This document shows, in pieces, positions 32,081-41,754 of a stretch of 64,000 nucleotides of DNA. Under the pieces are notes generated by a model. The model was given only the letters and a program-made list of their open reading frames with translations, ran no database searches and was not told the origin of the DNA. Location of the stretch: the NCBI GenBank assembly GCA_004561545.1, contig SFVK01000001.1:124001-188000 (forward strand), in the 5' to 3' direction. Each line of letters opens with the position of its first letter. Positions within the stretch are counted from its first letter, which is position 1. Origin of the DNA: a bacterium. GTDB lineage: Bacteria; Bacillota; Clostridia; Oscillospirales; Ruminococcaceae. Position numbers and translations under genes: made by a program.

Positions 32081-33781
32081 TCACAAGAGGAACCAGAAAA
32101 GCACGGTGCGAAGCGCGCCGGCCGCCGCCATGCAGAGCACTGCCGCCAGGGTGATTTTGCCGTAACGCAGCAGCGTTTCGCGGCGGGCGGGGGCGGTCGG
32201 CTCTGCGGGTTTTGTCTTTTTGCGGCGGGGGCGGGCGGGGGCGGGTTCCGGCGCGGGGGGCGCGGTGAGAACCGCCAGCAGGCCGAACAGCAGCATCACC
32301 AGCGGGAACACCATGGACACCCGGATGGAGACCACCGCCTGGGCCAGATAGCTGCACAGCGCCAGCACCACCGGGGCCACGCCGGGGCGGGACCAGCTGC
32401 CAAAGCCGCGCCGCAGATGGCTGACCACAAAGGCCAGCCAGGCGGCCAGACCCAGGATTCCGGTGGTGAGCAGCTCCTCCAGATATTCATTGTGGGCGGC
32501 GTAGAAGGTGGCCATGCGCGGGGTCATGGCGTCCCCCGCCCAGGCGGCCACAGCGGTGTGCATGGTGCCGGGACCGTAGCCCACCAGCCTGCGCCACCAG
32601 GGCGCATCCGCCCAGGTGCAGAAAGCCGCCCGCCAGGCAGTGCCGCGGTAGGTGCCCCAGTCGTCGTTCAGGACCAGAAGATTTTTGATCCGCTCCGGCA
32701 GCGGCAGGCCCGGGAACAGGTTGGCCGCCGCCAGCGCCGCCACCGCGAGAACAAGAACCACCGCCGTCAGCGCGCGCCCCCCCTTCCACAGCGCAAGTTC
32801 CACCTTGCCACGGCGGGCGCGCAGGGCCAGCACCGCCCACAGCGCCAGGCAGACAAGCGCGCCGGGCAGCGCGATGGACAGCGTGCCCAGTTTGGCCAGA
32901 ATGGCGGTGCCGCCCTGGGTATAGACGCTGGCGCGCATGGCGTGCATCCATGCCGCCCAGCCAAAGAAGGCCGCCGCGATGAGGGCGGCGCGGCGCAGCT
33001 GCTGGGTGGTGAAGTCCCTGTGGCAGATCAGCACCAGAACCGCCGCGCCGATGCCCAGCGCCAGTGCCTCGGAATCCACCACCGCCAGCGCCAGCGCACC
33101 AAAAATCGCCGGCACACCGTACAGCGCGGCGGACCGGACGGTGGGCGCGCTGAGGAAGGCGTAAAACACAATGGGCAGCGCCACCGCAAAGAAGCAGGCG
33201 TTGAAATCCTTCTGGCCAAGGGTGGAGAAAAACTGCGCCCGCTCCTTTACGGCGGTATCGGCATAGGCGCCGATGAGATCGATGTTGAAAATATTCAGGG
33301 TGTAGAGGATGGCCACCAGCGAGGCGGTGATGCCCACGCCCAGAAACAGGAAATTCAGATCCTCCGCCCCGGCATAGCTGCGGATGCACCAGTAGCCTGC
33401 CGCTGTGAAAAGCACCATCATCAGCCCGCCGTAGTATCCGCCCAGCCCCCAGACCGAAGCGCGGGGGGTAAGGGAGAGCACCGTCGCCAGCGCCGTGGCC
33501 GCGGCAAAGGCCGCCAGGCTCCACAGCGTGGGGTCCCTGCGGCGGTCCCGGTACCGCTGTGCCGGGGCACGCGCCCCGATGGCGGTGCAGGCCCCCAGCC
33601 AGAGGGCAACCAGCAGAAACAGCGTGAAGCAGGCCGTGAACTTGGTCACGCCGAGATTGGCAAAATTGTCAAGATACAGCGGATACAGACAGAGAACCGC
33701 CAGCAGGAACGCCGTGGCGGAGGACTGGGTCAGCCGCGTGAGCTTGTTGGGCAATGGGGTTGCACCTCCCGGAATCAGCAT
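32081..33781 (-). CDS. O-antigen ligase / polymerase-like membrane protein (Wzy_C family)
   Basis: This 566-residue protein has about 12 hydrophobic helices. A large outer loop near residues 380-450 ends in YGPGTMHTAV and AAHNEYLEELLTTGILGLAAWL, the hallmark of O-antigen ligases. A basic KKTKPAEPT tail precedes one last helix. The family transfers glycans to lipid or protein carriers on the outer face of the membrane. In this organism it probably acts on a surface polysaccharide or teichoic-acid-like polymer. No glycosyltransferase cluster is adjacent, so the substrate is unknown. Confidence 0.83.
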   Translation of the reverse strand: MLIPGGATPLPNKLTRLTQSSATAFLLAVLCLYPLYLDNFANLGVTKFTACFTLFLLVALWLGACTAIGARAPAQRYRDRRRDPTLWSLAAFAAATALATVLSLTPRASVWGLGGYYGGLMMVLFTAAGYWCIRSYAGAEDLNFLFLGVGITASLVAILYTLNIFNIDLIGAYADTAVKERAQFFSTLGQKDFNACFFAVALPIVFYAFLSAPTVRSAALYGVPAIFGALALAVVDSEALALGIGAAVLVLICHRDFTTQQLRRAALIAAAFFGWAAWMHAMRASVYTQGGTAILAKLGTLSIALPGALVCLALWAVLALRARRGKVELALWKGGRALTAVVLVLAVAALAAANLFPGLPLPERIKNLLVLNDDWGTYRGTAWRAAFCTWADAPWWRRLVGYGPGTMHTAVAAWAGDAMTPRMATFYAAHNEYLEELLTTGILGLAAWLAFVVSHLRRGFGSWSRPGVAPVVLALCSYLAQAVVSIRVSMVFPLVMLLFGLLAVLTAPPAPEPAPARPRRKKTKPAEPTAPARRETLLRYGKITLAAVLCMAAAGALRTVLFWFLL

Positions 33782-33795
33782 GGTTTTCCCCTATT

Positions 33796-34974
33796 TTACT
33801 TGGTTTGGGGACGGTTTTCAACCGTTCCCGGAGGTTTTACAAATGCGAAACAGATTCCGCCCGCCACCGCGCACGCCGCCGCCAGGACGTGCCGTGCGCC
33901 CAGCGGCAGCAGCTGGCTGCCCGCATAGCTGAGCAGGCTGCCCGCGCTCATGCCCAGCGCCATCAGGCCGTAGTTTACCCCCGCGTGGGCCAGGCCGAAG
34001 AGGTCGGTGTTGAGGGCGGGCTGCACCGCCGCACCACCGGAATAGAAGAAGGTCAGCAGGCAGTAAGCGGCCACCACCCACCAGTTTTGGGCAAAGGCAA
34101 ACGCCGCAGACCCGGCCGCAAGCCCGGCATAGACCGCGTAAAGCACCGGTTTGCGGCCGGTGCGGTCGCTCACCGCCGGGCAGATCAGCCGTCCCGCCGC
34201 GCTGGCCGCGCTGCCCAGCGCCACGCACAGGGGCGCCCACTGCTCCGGCAGGCCCCGGTCCGCCGCGATGGACAGGATCTCGGGGCTGAAGAGCAGCACC
34301 GGCGGCGCGGCCAGCGCCACCCCCGCCACGCAGAGGCGGTACTGCACGGTGGCGACCATCTGCCGGGGCGGAATGCCCGGCAGGGGCTTGCCCGGCGCGG
34401 CCGGCGGGTTTTGCAGCACCGCCGCACTGGCGCCGCAGACCACCAGCACCACCGCGCCCAGCGCGGCAAAGCAGACCCGCATGCCCCAGGCGCCGCCCAC
34501 GCCCCGCACAAAGAGCGTTAAAAAAGCGCCGGACAATCCCATGGCCGCGCCGCTGACCCCGGTGGCCAGCCCCTTGCGGCCGGCGTACCATTTCTGGGCG
34601 CAGGCCAGCACCGCTGGGGCCAGAAAGGCGCTGCCCAGCCCGGCAGGCACACTGTAAACCAGCAGGAACAGCGGCGCGTTGCCCCGGGGCACCAGCGCCG
34701 CCGCCAGCGACCCGCCGCCCAGCAGGGCGGTGCCCCACAGCGCGGCATAGCGCGGGCCGCTGCGGTCCTGCATCCAGCCGCCCACGGCACAGCCCACCCC
34801 ATAGCTTGCCACCAGAATGGCAAAGGCCAGCGTGGCCTGCCCGCGGGTAAAGGCATACTCCTCCATCACCGGCTTCTGGAACACCCCCCACGCGGCGGGG
34901 ATGCCGGTGAGCAGCTGAACGGCCGCCCCTGCGGCGAGAATCCTGGGGTTGCCCCCGTTTTTTGTCATACGCAC
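33796..34974 (-). CDS. MFS transporter, OxlT-like
   Basis: This 392-residue protein has 12 hydrophobic helices. The cytoplasmic loop motif GGWMQDRSGPRYA between helices 2 and 3 is the classic MFS motif A in the form seen in the oxalate/formate antiporter group. Glycine- and alanine-rich helices fit that group. The substrate is likely a small organic anion but is not shown. It lies 14 bp before the O-antigen ligase-like gene on the same strand, so the two may be co-transcribed. Confidence 0.85.
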   Translation of the reverse strand: MRMTKNGGNPRILAAGAAVQLLTGIPAAWGVFQKPVMEEYAFTRGQATLAFAILVASYGVGCAVGGWMQDRSGPRYAALWGTALLGGGSLAAALVPRGNAPLFLLVYSVPAGLGSAFLAPAVLACAQKWYAGRKGLATGVSGAAMGLSGAFLTLFVRGVGGAWGMRVCFAALGAVVLVVCGASAAVLQNPPAAPGKPLPGIPPRQMVATVQYRLCVAGVALAAPPVLLFSPEILSIAADRGLPEQWAPLCVALGSAASAAGRLICPAVSDRTGRKPVLYAVYAGLAAGSAAFAFAQNWWVVAAYCLLTFFYSGGAAVQPALNTDLFGLAHAGVNYGLMALGMSAGSLLSYAGSQLLPLGARHVLAAACAVAGGICFAFVKPPGTVENRPQTK

Positions 34975-35007
34975 GCCCCCTTCCGGGGTTAGTATGCCCG
35001 GTTTTGG

Positions 35008-35036
35008 TTGACAAAACAGGGACGGACGGATATGAT
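35008..35036 (+). promoter_or_regulatory. Promoter of hisS
   Basis: Perfect TTGACA (35008-35013), 17-bp spacer and TATGAT (35031-35036). About 77 nt of leader follow, too short for a T-box. Confidence 0.7.
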
Positions 35037-35119
35037 AGTAGTTGCATTCTGCGGTGGGCAGATTTTATGAATCGTATATTTCTTTGAATCAGTTCATTTT
35101 GTTGTGGAGGAACGGGAAT

Positions 35120-36361
35120 ATGAAAACTCAGCCGTTGAAAGGGATGCGGGACCTGCTGCCCCGGGAACAGGCATTGCGGGACTATATTCAGGGCCAGATT
35201 CTGGACACCTACCGCGCTGCGGGGTTCCAGCGCATCTCCACCCCGATTCTGGAGGACATGGAGAATCTGGACAAATCCGATGGCGGCGACAACCTTAACC
35301 TGATTTTCAAAGTGCTCAAGCGGGGCGACAAGCTGGCCGCCGCGCTGGGCAGCGGGGACGAAAAGGCGCTGTCCGACATGGGGCTGCGCTATGACCTGAC
35401 GCTGCCCCTTTCCCGCTACTACGCGGCCAACCGCAACGAGCTGCCCAACCCCTTCAAGGTTATCCAGACCGACCGGGTGTACCGCGCCGAGCGTCCCCAG
35501 AAAGGCCGCCTGCGGGAGTTTGTGCAATGCGACATTGATATTCTGGGCGATTCCAGCCCCAACGCCGAGGTGGAGCTCATCGACGTAACCGCCCGGGCGC
35601 TGCTGCGCATCGGCTTTACCGGCTTTACGGTGAACATCAACGACCGGCGCATTCTGCGGGCCATGCTGCAAAAGATGGGTTTTGCCGAGGGGGACCTGGA
35701 TTCGGTCTGCGTGAGCTTTGACAAGCTGGACAAGATCGGTGCCGGCGGCGTCAAGGCCGAGCTGCTGGAGAAGGGCTTTGCCGCCGCAGCGGTGGAGGCG
35801 CTGGACAGCTTCCTGCGGGCGGGGGATTTCAGCCTGGAGGCCGTGGCCGCCCAGGTGGGTGACGACGCCCTGACCGCCGATCTGCGGTATGTGATGGACG
35901 CCAGCACCCGGGTGGCCGCCGGGCGGTACGGCATTGCCTACGCGCCCAGCCTGGTGCGCGGTCAGGGATACTACACCGGCATGGTTTTTGAGGTGACCTG
36001 CCCCCAGTTCAGCGGCGCGGTGGCCGGCGGCGGCCGGTATGACAACATGGTGGGCAAGTTCATCGGCCAGCAGGTGCCGGCGGTGGGATTTTCCATCGGG
36101 TTTGAGCGGGTGTGCGGCATCCTGTTGGAGCAGGGCTACCAGATTCCCGGCGCCAAGCCCCGCATGGCTCTGCTCTATCTCAAGGACGCCGACTTTGCCG
36201 CCGTGTTGGCCAAGGCCGAATGCCTGCGCGCCCAATACGACGTGACGGTGCTGCCCCAGGCCAAAAAACTGGGCAAACAGTTTGGCACGCTGGAAGCCGC
36301 CGGTTACAGCGCCGTAGCCTTTGCCGACAATGATGATGTGAAACTGCTGGGGCAGAAGTGA
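35120..36361 (+). CDS. hisS: Histidine--tRNA ligase (possible HisZ-like paralogue)
   Basis: This 413-residue class II synthetase has motif 2 as RVYRAERPQKGRLREFVQCD, which is the HisRS form. It also has a histidine-A-like motif LVRGQGYYTG, GGGRYDNMVGKF and motif 3 VGFSIGFERV. The C-terminal 75 residues resemble an anticodon-binding domain that is a little short. In the HisA motif the usual Leu-Asp is replaced by Gln-Gly, which leaves HisZ, the regulatory subunit of ATP phosphoribosyltransferase, as an alternative. No his biosynthesis genes are adjacent. The ATG at 35120 follows GGAGGAACGGG. Confidence 0.75.
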   Translation: MKTQPLKGMRDLLPREQALRDYIQGQILDTYRAAGFQRISTPILEDMENLDKSDGGDNLNLIFKVLKRGDKLAAALGSGDEKALSDMGLRYDLTLPLSRYYAANRNELPNPFKVIQTDRVYRAERPQKGRLREFVQCDIDILGDSSPNAEVELIDVTARALLRIGFTGFTVNINDRRILRAMLQKMGFAEGDLDSVCVSFDKLDKIGAGGVKAELLEKGFAAAAVEALDSFLRAGDFSLEAVAAQVGDDALTADLRYVMDASTRVAAGRYGIAYAPSLVRGQGYYTGMVFEVTCPQFSGAVAGGGRYDNMVGKFIGQQVPAVGFSIGFERVCGILLEQGYQIPGAKPRMALLYLKDADFAAVLAKAECLRAQYDVTVLPQAKKLGKQFGTLEAAGYSAVAFADNDDVKLLGQK

Positions 36362-36556
36362 GTTCTCCCCTTTTTGCCGTTCTCCCGCCCGACCCGGCCT
36401 GTGCGCCGGTGCAGGCGGGCGTTTTGTTTTTGATCCGGCGGGAATCCGCAGCATTTTTTGCTATAAAACTGTAACGCACTGGGGACATTTTCCGTGTTAT
36501 ACTGGTAGAAAGGCATTCTCCCCCTTTTCCAACCTGACAAAGGAGTGTGAACGACC

Positions 36557-37522
36557 ATGAAGAAGTCCTCTGTTGTTTTTCGTGCCGCCGCCGTGGGCGC
36601 GGCGCTCTGCCTGACGCTGGCGCTGGCCGGGTGCGGGGCCGATTCCTACGCTTCCAGCACCGCTTACATGACTGCGGGTGCGGCGGATTACGGCACCTCC
36701 GCCGAGATGGCCCCCGAGGAGGCCGGCCAGGGGGTTCAACTGGACACCGACTCCACCCTGGACCCCCGCCAGGCCCAGGAGGGGCGCAAAATCATCTACA
36801 CCGCCAGTCTGTCCATGGAATCCACCGATTTTGAGGGAACCCGCGCCGCGCTGCTGACGGCGGTGGAGGATTGCGACGGATACCTGGAATCCACCAGCCA
36901 GGGCGGCAGCGCCGAGTACGGCACCCGCTACGTCAGTTACACCGCCCGTATCCCGGCGGAGCGGTACCGGGAGTTCCTGGGGCTGGCCGATGAGGCCGGC
37001 AACGTGCTGTATCTGAACGAGAACGCCCAGGACATCACCTCCAGTTATGTTGATGTGGAAGCCCGTCTCGCCGCGCTCAAAGAACAGCGGGACCGGCTGA
37101 ACGCGCTGGCCGACAAGGCCGAGACCACCGCCGATCTGCTGGAAATTGAGAGCCAGCTCTCCGAGGTGCAGTACCAGATCGAGAGCTACACCAGCCAGAT
37201 GCGCCTGATGGACAACCAGGTGGGATATTCCACCGTGGACATCCAACTGGAGGAGGTGCGTACCCTGACGCCCACCACCGTCACCTTTGGGGAGCGCTTT
37301 GCCGACGCCGTGAACCGTGGATGGCGCAACACCGTTGAATTTGTGCAGGACGCCATTCTGGCTCTGGTCTCCCTGTGGCCGCTGCTGGTGATCCTTGTGC
37401 TGTTTGTTGTGGCAATGATTCTCACCCGTCCCCTGCGCCGTGCCCGCCGCGCCCGCGCTCCCAAACCGGAGGGAACGCTGAAAAAAGATCTCGAGGACCC
37501 CGGCAAGACCGGCAAACAATAA
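36557..37522 (+). CDS. DUF4349 domain lipoprotein
   Basis: This 321-residue protein begins with a lipoprotein signal, LALAGCGAD, with the lipid-modified Cys at residue 26. The DUF4349 domain spans about residues 75-290, with IIYTASLSMES, a VSYTARIPAERY segment and a coiled coil around 165-215. A C-terminal transmembrane helix (near 272-294) is followed by a basic RRARRARAPK tail. The protein is thus held at the outer face by both ends. Function is unknown. AAGGAG precedes the ATG. Confidence 0.85.
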   Translation: MKKSSVVFRAAAVGAALCLTLALAGCGADSYASSTAYMTAGAADYGTSAEMAPEEAGQGVQLDTDSTLDPRQAQEGRKIIYTASLSMESTDFEGTRAALLTAVEDCDGYLESTSQGGSAEYGTRYVSYTARIPAERYREFLGLADEAGNVLYLNENAQDITSSYVDVEARLAALKEQRDRLNALADKAETTADLLEIESQLSEVQYQIESYTSQMRLMDNQVGYSTVDIQLEEVRTLTPTTVTFGERFADAVNRGWRNTVEFVQDAILALVSLWPLLVILVLFVVAMILTRPLRRARRARAPKPEGTLKKDLEDPGKTGKQ

Positions 37523-37544
37523 CTGCCCCTCCCCATCGCAAAAT

Positions 37545-37577
37545 GCCCCCGCCGTTTTCACGGCGGGGGCGCTGTTT
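37545..37577. terminator. Terminator between the DUF4349 gene and aspS
   Basis: GCCCCCGCCG pairs with CGGCGGGGGC around a 6-nt loop, and lies between two convergent genes. Confidence 0.8.
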
Positions 37578-37590
37578 GTTGGGCAAAGAT

Positions 37591-39372
37591 TTATTCCGGC
37601 AGGGTCAGAGCGATGGAGAGGTCCTTGAGCTGCTGGTCGTCCACCACGTCGGGCGCGCCGGTCATCGGCTCGCCGGCGTTCTGCACCTTGGGGAAGGCGA
37701 TGACGTCGCGGATGGAGTCCCTCTTGAGCATAAGCATCAGCATACGGTCCAGGCCGTAGGCCATGCCGCCGTGGGGGGGTGCGCCGTACTTGTAGGCGTC
37801 CATCAGGAAGCCGAAGCTGGCGCGGGCTTTCTCCTCGGTAAAGCCCAGGGCCTTGAACATACGGTCCTGCAGGGCGGGGTCGTTGATGCGAATGGAACCG
37901 CCGCCCATCTCCTCGCCGTTGAGCACGATGTCGTAGGCCACGGCATGGCAGGCGCCGGGGTCGGATTCCACCTTGTCGATGTCCTCCGCCTTGGGCATGG
38001 TGAAGGGATGGTGCATGGCCATCCAGCGGCCCTCGGTCTCGCTGTACTCAAAGAGCGGGAAGTCCACAACCCACAGGAAGTTGAACTGATCAGGGTCGAT
38101 CAGGCCGTACTTGCGGCCAATTTCCAGGCGGACCTGGCCCAGGGCGGTGCAGGCCTTGACCCAATTTGCATCCGAGACCAGCAGCAGCACGTCGCCGGTC
38201 CGGGCGTCCAGCGCCTGGTACAGCGCGGCCTTCTCCTCTTCGGTGAGGAACTTCTCAAAGCTGGAGGCGGTGCCGTCGGCGGTCAGGCGGCTGAACGCCA
38301 GACCCTTGGCCCCGTAGGTTTTGGCCACCTCGCCCAGTTTGTCGATGTGTTTGCGGGTCAGCTTGTCGGCCAGACCCCTGGCATTGATGGCGCGGATGGT
38401 GCCGCCCGCTTCCAGCACGGCGGCAAAGGGCTTGAATCCGGTGCCGTCAAAGATGTCGGTCACATCCACAATCTCAAGCCCGAAACGGGTATCCGGCTTG
38501 TCGGAGCCATAGCGGCCCATGGCCTCGTCCCAGGGCATCCGGGGGAACGGCGTCTCGATGTCCACATGCAGAATCTCTTTCCACAGCCGCTTGAGGAGCC
38601 CCTCGTTGAGGGTCATGATATCATTCTCATCCACAAAGGACAGCTCCTCGTCCACCTGGGTGAACTCGGGCTGGCGGTTGGCGCGCAGCTCCTCATCGCG
38701 GTAGCAGCGGGCAATCTGGAAATAGCGGTCAAAGCCGGAGAGCATCAGGATCTGTTTGTACAGCTGCGGACTCTGGGGCAGGGCGTAGAAGTGGCCGGGC
38801 TGCACACGGCTGGGGACCAGGTAATCGCGGGCGCCCTCAGGGGTGGACTTGATGAGGGTGGGGGTCTCGATTTCGGTGAAGTGATTCTCGCAGAAATAAT
38901 TGCGGATGATCTGCATGATCTTGCTGCGCAGCACAATGGGCTCGTGCATCGACGGGCGGCGCAGGTCCAGATACCGGTAGCGCAGACGCAGGTCGTCGTT
39001 GACGTTGACCTCGTCGCGGATCTCAAAGGGCGGGGTCTGGGCCTCGCTGAGGATGCGCAGCTCGCTGACATAGAGCTCCACATCGCCGGTGGCAATCTTG
39101 TTGGTCTTGGCGGCGCGCTCACGGAGCAGGCCGCGGCAGATCACCACATATTCGCTCTTGAGGCTCTCCGCTTTGGCAAAGACCTCCCTGGGCGTATCCT
39201 CGTCAAACACCAGCTGCAAAATACCGGTGGTATCGCGCAGATCGGCAAAGATGATGCCGCCCTTGTCCCGGGCGCGGGCAATGGAGCCGCAGACGGTCAT
39301 CTGCTGCCCCACGTTGGCCATACTGACTTCGCCGCAATAGTTGGTGCGGCGCAGGCTGCCCATGGTTTCCAT
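37591..39372 (-). CDS. aspS: Aspartate--tRNA ligase
   Basis: This 593-residue bacterial-type AspRS starts with an OB-fold anticodon domain (residues 20-120). Class II motif 2 RCYRDEELRANRQPEFTQVD lies near 213, a GAD insertion domain spans roughly 290-420, and motif 3 GMAYGLDRMLMLML is near 555. Whether it is discriminating or also charges tRNA-Asn cannot be settled here. A consensus promoter lies 37 bp upstream and no T-box is present. Confidence 0.96.
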   Translation of the reverse strand: METMGSLRRTNYCGEVSMANVGQQMTVCGSIARARDKGGIIFADLRDTTGILQLVFDEDTPREVFAKAESLKSEYVVICRGLLRERAAKTNKIATGDVELYVSELRILSEAQTPPFEIRDEVNVNDDLRLRYRYLDLRRPSMHEPIVLRSKIMQIIRNYFCENHFTEIETPTLIKSTPEGARDYLVPSRVQPGHFYALPQSPQLYKQILMLSGFDRYFQIARCYRDEELRANRQPEFTQVDEELSFVDENDIMTLNEGLLKRLWKEILHVDIETPFPRMPWDEAMGRYGSDKPDTRFGLEIVDVTDIFDGTGFKPFAAVLEAGGTIRAINARGLADKLTRKHIDKLGEVAKTYGAKGLAFSRLTADGTASSFEKFLTEEEKAALYQALDARTGDVLLLVSDANWVKACTALGQVRLEIGRKYGLIDPDQFNFLWVVDFPLFEYSETEGRWMAMHHPFTMPKAEDIDKVESDPGACHAVAYDIVLNGEEMGGGSIRINDPALQDRMFKALGFTEEKARASFGFLMDAYKYGAPPHGGMAYGLDRMLMLMLKRDSIRDVIAFPKVQNAGEPMTGAPDVVDDQQLKDLSIALTLPE

Positions 39373-39408
39373 AGATAACTCCCCTTTTCTCTACTTATTT
39401 GACATCTT

Positions 39409-39437
39409 ATTATACAGCGGCGCCATGTGATTTGCAA
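39409..39437 (-). promoter_or_regulatory. Promoter of aspS
   Basis: On the minus strand TTGCAA (39437-39432), a 17-bp spacer and TATAAT (39414-39409) preceded by TG. Confidence 0.7.
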
Positions 39438-39451
39438 GCGATATTGTCCGC

Positions 39452-40327
39452 TTATTTGCTGTCGCGGTCAGAGGGCCCGCCCAGTTCCAGGCGGCGGAAC
39501 CCTTCGCCCGCCACCTCGTTGGCCTGAAGCATCACCACAAAGCTGCCGGGGTCCAGCCGCTTGGCTTCCTTACTGACGGTGTACAGCTGCTTGGAGCTGC
39601 AGGCGCAGAGCACCACATCCTTGTCATCCTGGGCATAGCCGCCGTAACCTTTGAGGATGGTGGAACCGCGGTCCACGGTGCGGTCAATCATGCGGCACAT
39701 GGCGGGGCCGTCGGTGGTGACAATGAGGGCCATCATGCAGGAATTGAAGCCGAACATCATGTTGTTGATGAGGGCGGAGGACAGGAAATTGAAGATCAGG
39801 CCGTAGATGATGGAATCCACATCCCGGAACACCAGACCGTTGGCCAGAATGACCGCCAGCGCGGCGGCAAAGGTCAGATTGCCGAAGGGCATATGGGGGT
39901 GCTTGGACTTGATGGCCATGGTAATGAAATCCATACCGCCGGTGCTGGAATTCTGCATATAGATCAGCGCATCGCCAATGCCGCCGATGACGCCGCCGCA
40001 GATGGTGGCAAGCATCCGATCCCCTTCATAGACCGGCAGAAAGGGCAGCACAAAGTCGGTAAAAAAGGCAAACAACAGCATACAGCGCAGGCTGCGCAGG
40101 AAAAAGTCCCTGCCCAAAGCCTTATAGCAGATCAGAATGATGGGGATGTTCAAAATAATATTGGTCACGCCGATGGGCAGGCCGAACAGATGGTATAAAA
40201 TGGCGCCGATGCCCGCCACACCGGTGACGGGGACCCGGGCCGCCACGGCAAAGCTGTAGGTCCCCAGCGCCGAGATAAAGCAGCCGGCGATTTCCAAAAG
40301 CAGATTTTTGATGCGGGAGTCTGTCAT
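39452..40327 (-). CDS. YitT family membrane protein (DUF2179 C-terminal domain)
   Basis: This 291-residue protein has five to six hydrophobic segments in the first 200 residues, including GVAGIGAILYHLFGLPIGVTNIILNIPI and an SSTGGMDFI motif typical of YitT. The C-terminal DUF2179 domain follows (STILKGYGGYAQDDKDVVLCACSSKQL). Function is unknown, with a suggested transport role. The ATG at 40327 has GGAGGAA just upstream, so the longer frame to 40396 is rejected. Confidence 0.88.
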   Translation of the reverse strand: MTDSRIKNLLLEIAGCFISALGTYSFAVAARVPVTGVAGIGAILYHLFGLPIGVTNIILNIPIILICYKALGRDFFLRSLRCMLLFAFFTDFVLPFLPVYEGDRMLATICGGVIGGIGDALIYMQNSSTGGMDFITMAIKSKHPHMPFGNLTFAAALAVILANGLVFRDVDSIIYGLIFNFLSSALINNMMFGFNSCMMALIVTTDGPAMCRMIDRTVDRGSTILKGYGGYAQDDKDVVLCACSSKQLYTVSKEAKRLDPGSFVVMLQANEVAGEGFRRLELGGPSDRDSK

Positions 40328-40394
40328 AACGTTTCCTCCGTGGGGCAGAGCCGGGACCCGGTCCCCGCTGGTTCCCCATTCTTTCCAGTGAACC

Positions 40395-40428
40395 AAAAGC
40401 CGGGGCGTGGTTGCCCACCGCCCCGGCC
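40395..40428 (-). terminator. Terminator of the SurA-like lipoprotein gene
   Basis: GCCGGGGCG and CGCCCCGGC pair around an 11-nt loop. The minus-strand tail is TTTTGG. Confidence 0.7.
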
Positions 40429-40450
40429 TGCGCTTTCAATCCAATGCCGC

Positions 40451-41569
40451 TCAGACAGTCTTTTTGATCTTGGACGCACTGTAAGTCTTGAGGGCGCTGG
40501 CGGAAAGCCCGTCCTCCAGAGCCGCGCCCTCGGCATAAAGGGTGTTCTGCAGCTCCTCGCTCTTCAAAGCATCCAGCAGGCTGCAGGACTCCACATAGCT
40601 GGACACATCGCCGTACTCCAGGGGGTCCATCTGACGCACAACCACAACGCTCATGCCCAGATCCACAACGGTCCAAATGCCAGGCCCGGCCTGCGCCGTG
40701 GCGTCGGTGAGGGTGTTGCCGCCGGCGCCGTCATCATAGCTGGAAAGGTCATCGGGGGTATACAGGCCGCTGCCGGCATAGTAGATGGCCTGGCTGGCGT
40801 CCACGGTGCTGCCCAGAACGCTGAACGCCTGGGGCACATAGTTCATGGCGGCCAGATAGGCGGCGCTCTCGGAGGTGGCGGCGTTCAGCTCGTCGCGGCA
40901 CTGCTCGGCCAGGGCGGTGATCTCGTTCTTCTGGTCCTCGGTGGCGAAGGCGTAGGTGGACTGGTCAAACAGCGGCAGCTGCACCGATTCCAGATAGGCG
41001 CAGTCGTTGGTGATGTAGTCCAGATACTCCTGCTCCGTGACGGGGTTGGAGCCGTTCTCGCCGTAGATCAGCTCCAGGCAGGCCTGGGCTTTCTGGGCAT
41101 TGAGCAGATAGGTTTCCAGGCTAGCCTTGCCGATGCCGTTGGCGGTGTAAAGATCGCCGTTGGACTCCCACAGGGAATCGGCGCGCTGGGCGGCCTCGGC
41201 GGTGGCGGCGTCATCCAGAACGCCGCCCAATTCCTGGAACTTTTTCTCCACCGCAGCGTAATATTGCAGGCTGCGCAGCGTCAGGCGGGACACATAGTCA
41301 GCGCCGTCGGTGGTCACTTCCTCGTCGCCGATGGTGCCGGTGCACTGGGCCTTGAGCACCGCCTTGACATCGCTGGCGGTCTCGCCGGTGGCAAGCTCAG
41401 CCGCACTGGAGGCGGTGTTATAGGCATTATACTGGGCCAGCAGGTAAACGCCGGCGGGAATGTCCACGCCGCCGATGGTGCCCACGCTGGACGGGGTGGA
41501 CATAGCACAGCCCGTAACGCCCAGCAGCATCATGACCGCCAGGGCCAGGCTGATGAATTGTTTCTTCAT
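40451..41569 (-). CDS. SurA/PrsA-like lipoprotein lacking a PPIase domain
   Basis: This 372-residue protein has a lipoprotein signal, LLGVTGCAM, with Cys21. The next 150 residues are helical, with a start like SurA_N or PrsA (VGTIGGVDIPAGVYL then many helices). A second helical part with YLDYITNDCAYLESVQLPLF follows. The parvulin HPxS motif is absent, so I infer a chaperone-like role on the outer face rather than isomerase activity. A consensus promoter with TTGCAA and TATAAT lies at 41638-41666. Confidence 0.7.
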   Translation of the reverse strand: MKKQFISLALAVMMLLGVTGCAMSTPSSVGTIGGVDIPAGVYLLAQYNAYNTASSAAELATGETASDVKAVLKAQCTGTIGDEEVTTDGADYVSRLTLRSLQYYAAVEKKFQELGGVLDDAATAEAAQRADSLWESNGDLYTANGIGKASLETYLLNAQKAQACLELIYGENGSNPVTEQEYLDYITNDCAYLESVQLPLFDQSTYAFATEDQKNEITALAEQCRDELNAATSESAAYLAAMNYVPQAFSVLGSTVDASQAIYYAGSGLYTPDDLSSYDDGAGGNTLTDATAQAGPGIWTVVDLGMSVVVVRQMDPLEYGDVSSYVESCSLLDALKSEELQNTLYAEGAALEDGLSASALKTYSASKIKKTV

Positions 41570-41637
41570 GGGGGATTACTCCTTTATGATACTTTCTTTC
41601 CCCTGTGCGCAACAGCGCAAAGGGGCAGGATAACGTT

Positions 41638-41666
41638 ATTATAACGCCTTTGTCCCCGCTTTGCAA
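41638..41666 (-). promoter_or_regulatory. Promoter of the SurA-like lipoprotein gene
   Basis: On the minus strand TTGCAA (41666-41661), a 17-bp spacer and TATAAT (41643-41638). Confidence 0.65.
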
Positions 41667-41699
41667 GACAGAGTTCTGTGAAACCGCCCCCGCAAACGC

Positions 41700-41735
41700 A
41701 AAAAGTGCCGGGACCCGAAGGCCCGGCACAGCAGG
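41700..41735 (-). terminator. Terminator of the M20 amidohydrolase gene
   Basis: GTGCCGGG and CCCGGCAC (41705-41729) with a minus-strand T-run. Confidence 0.75.
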
Positions 41736-41754
41736 AAATTTGAGGAAATCCGGG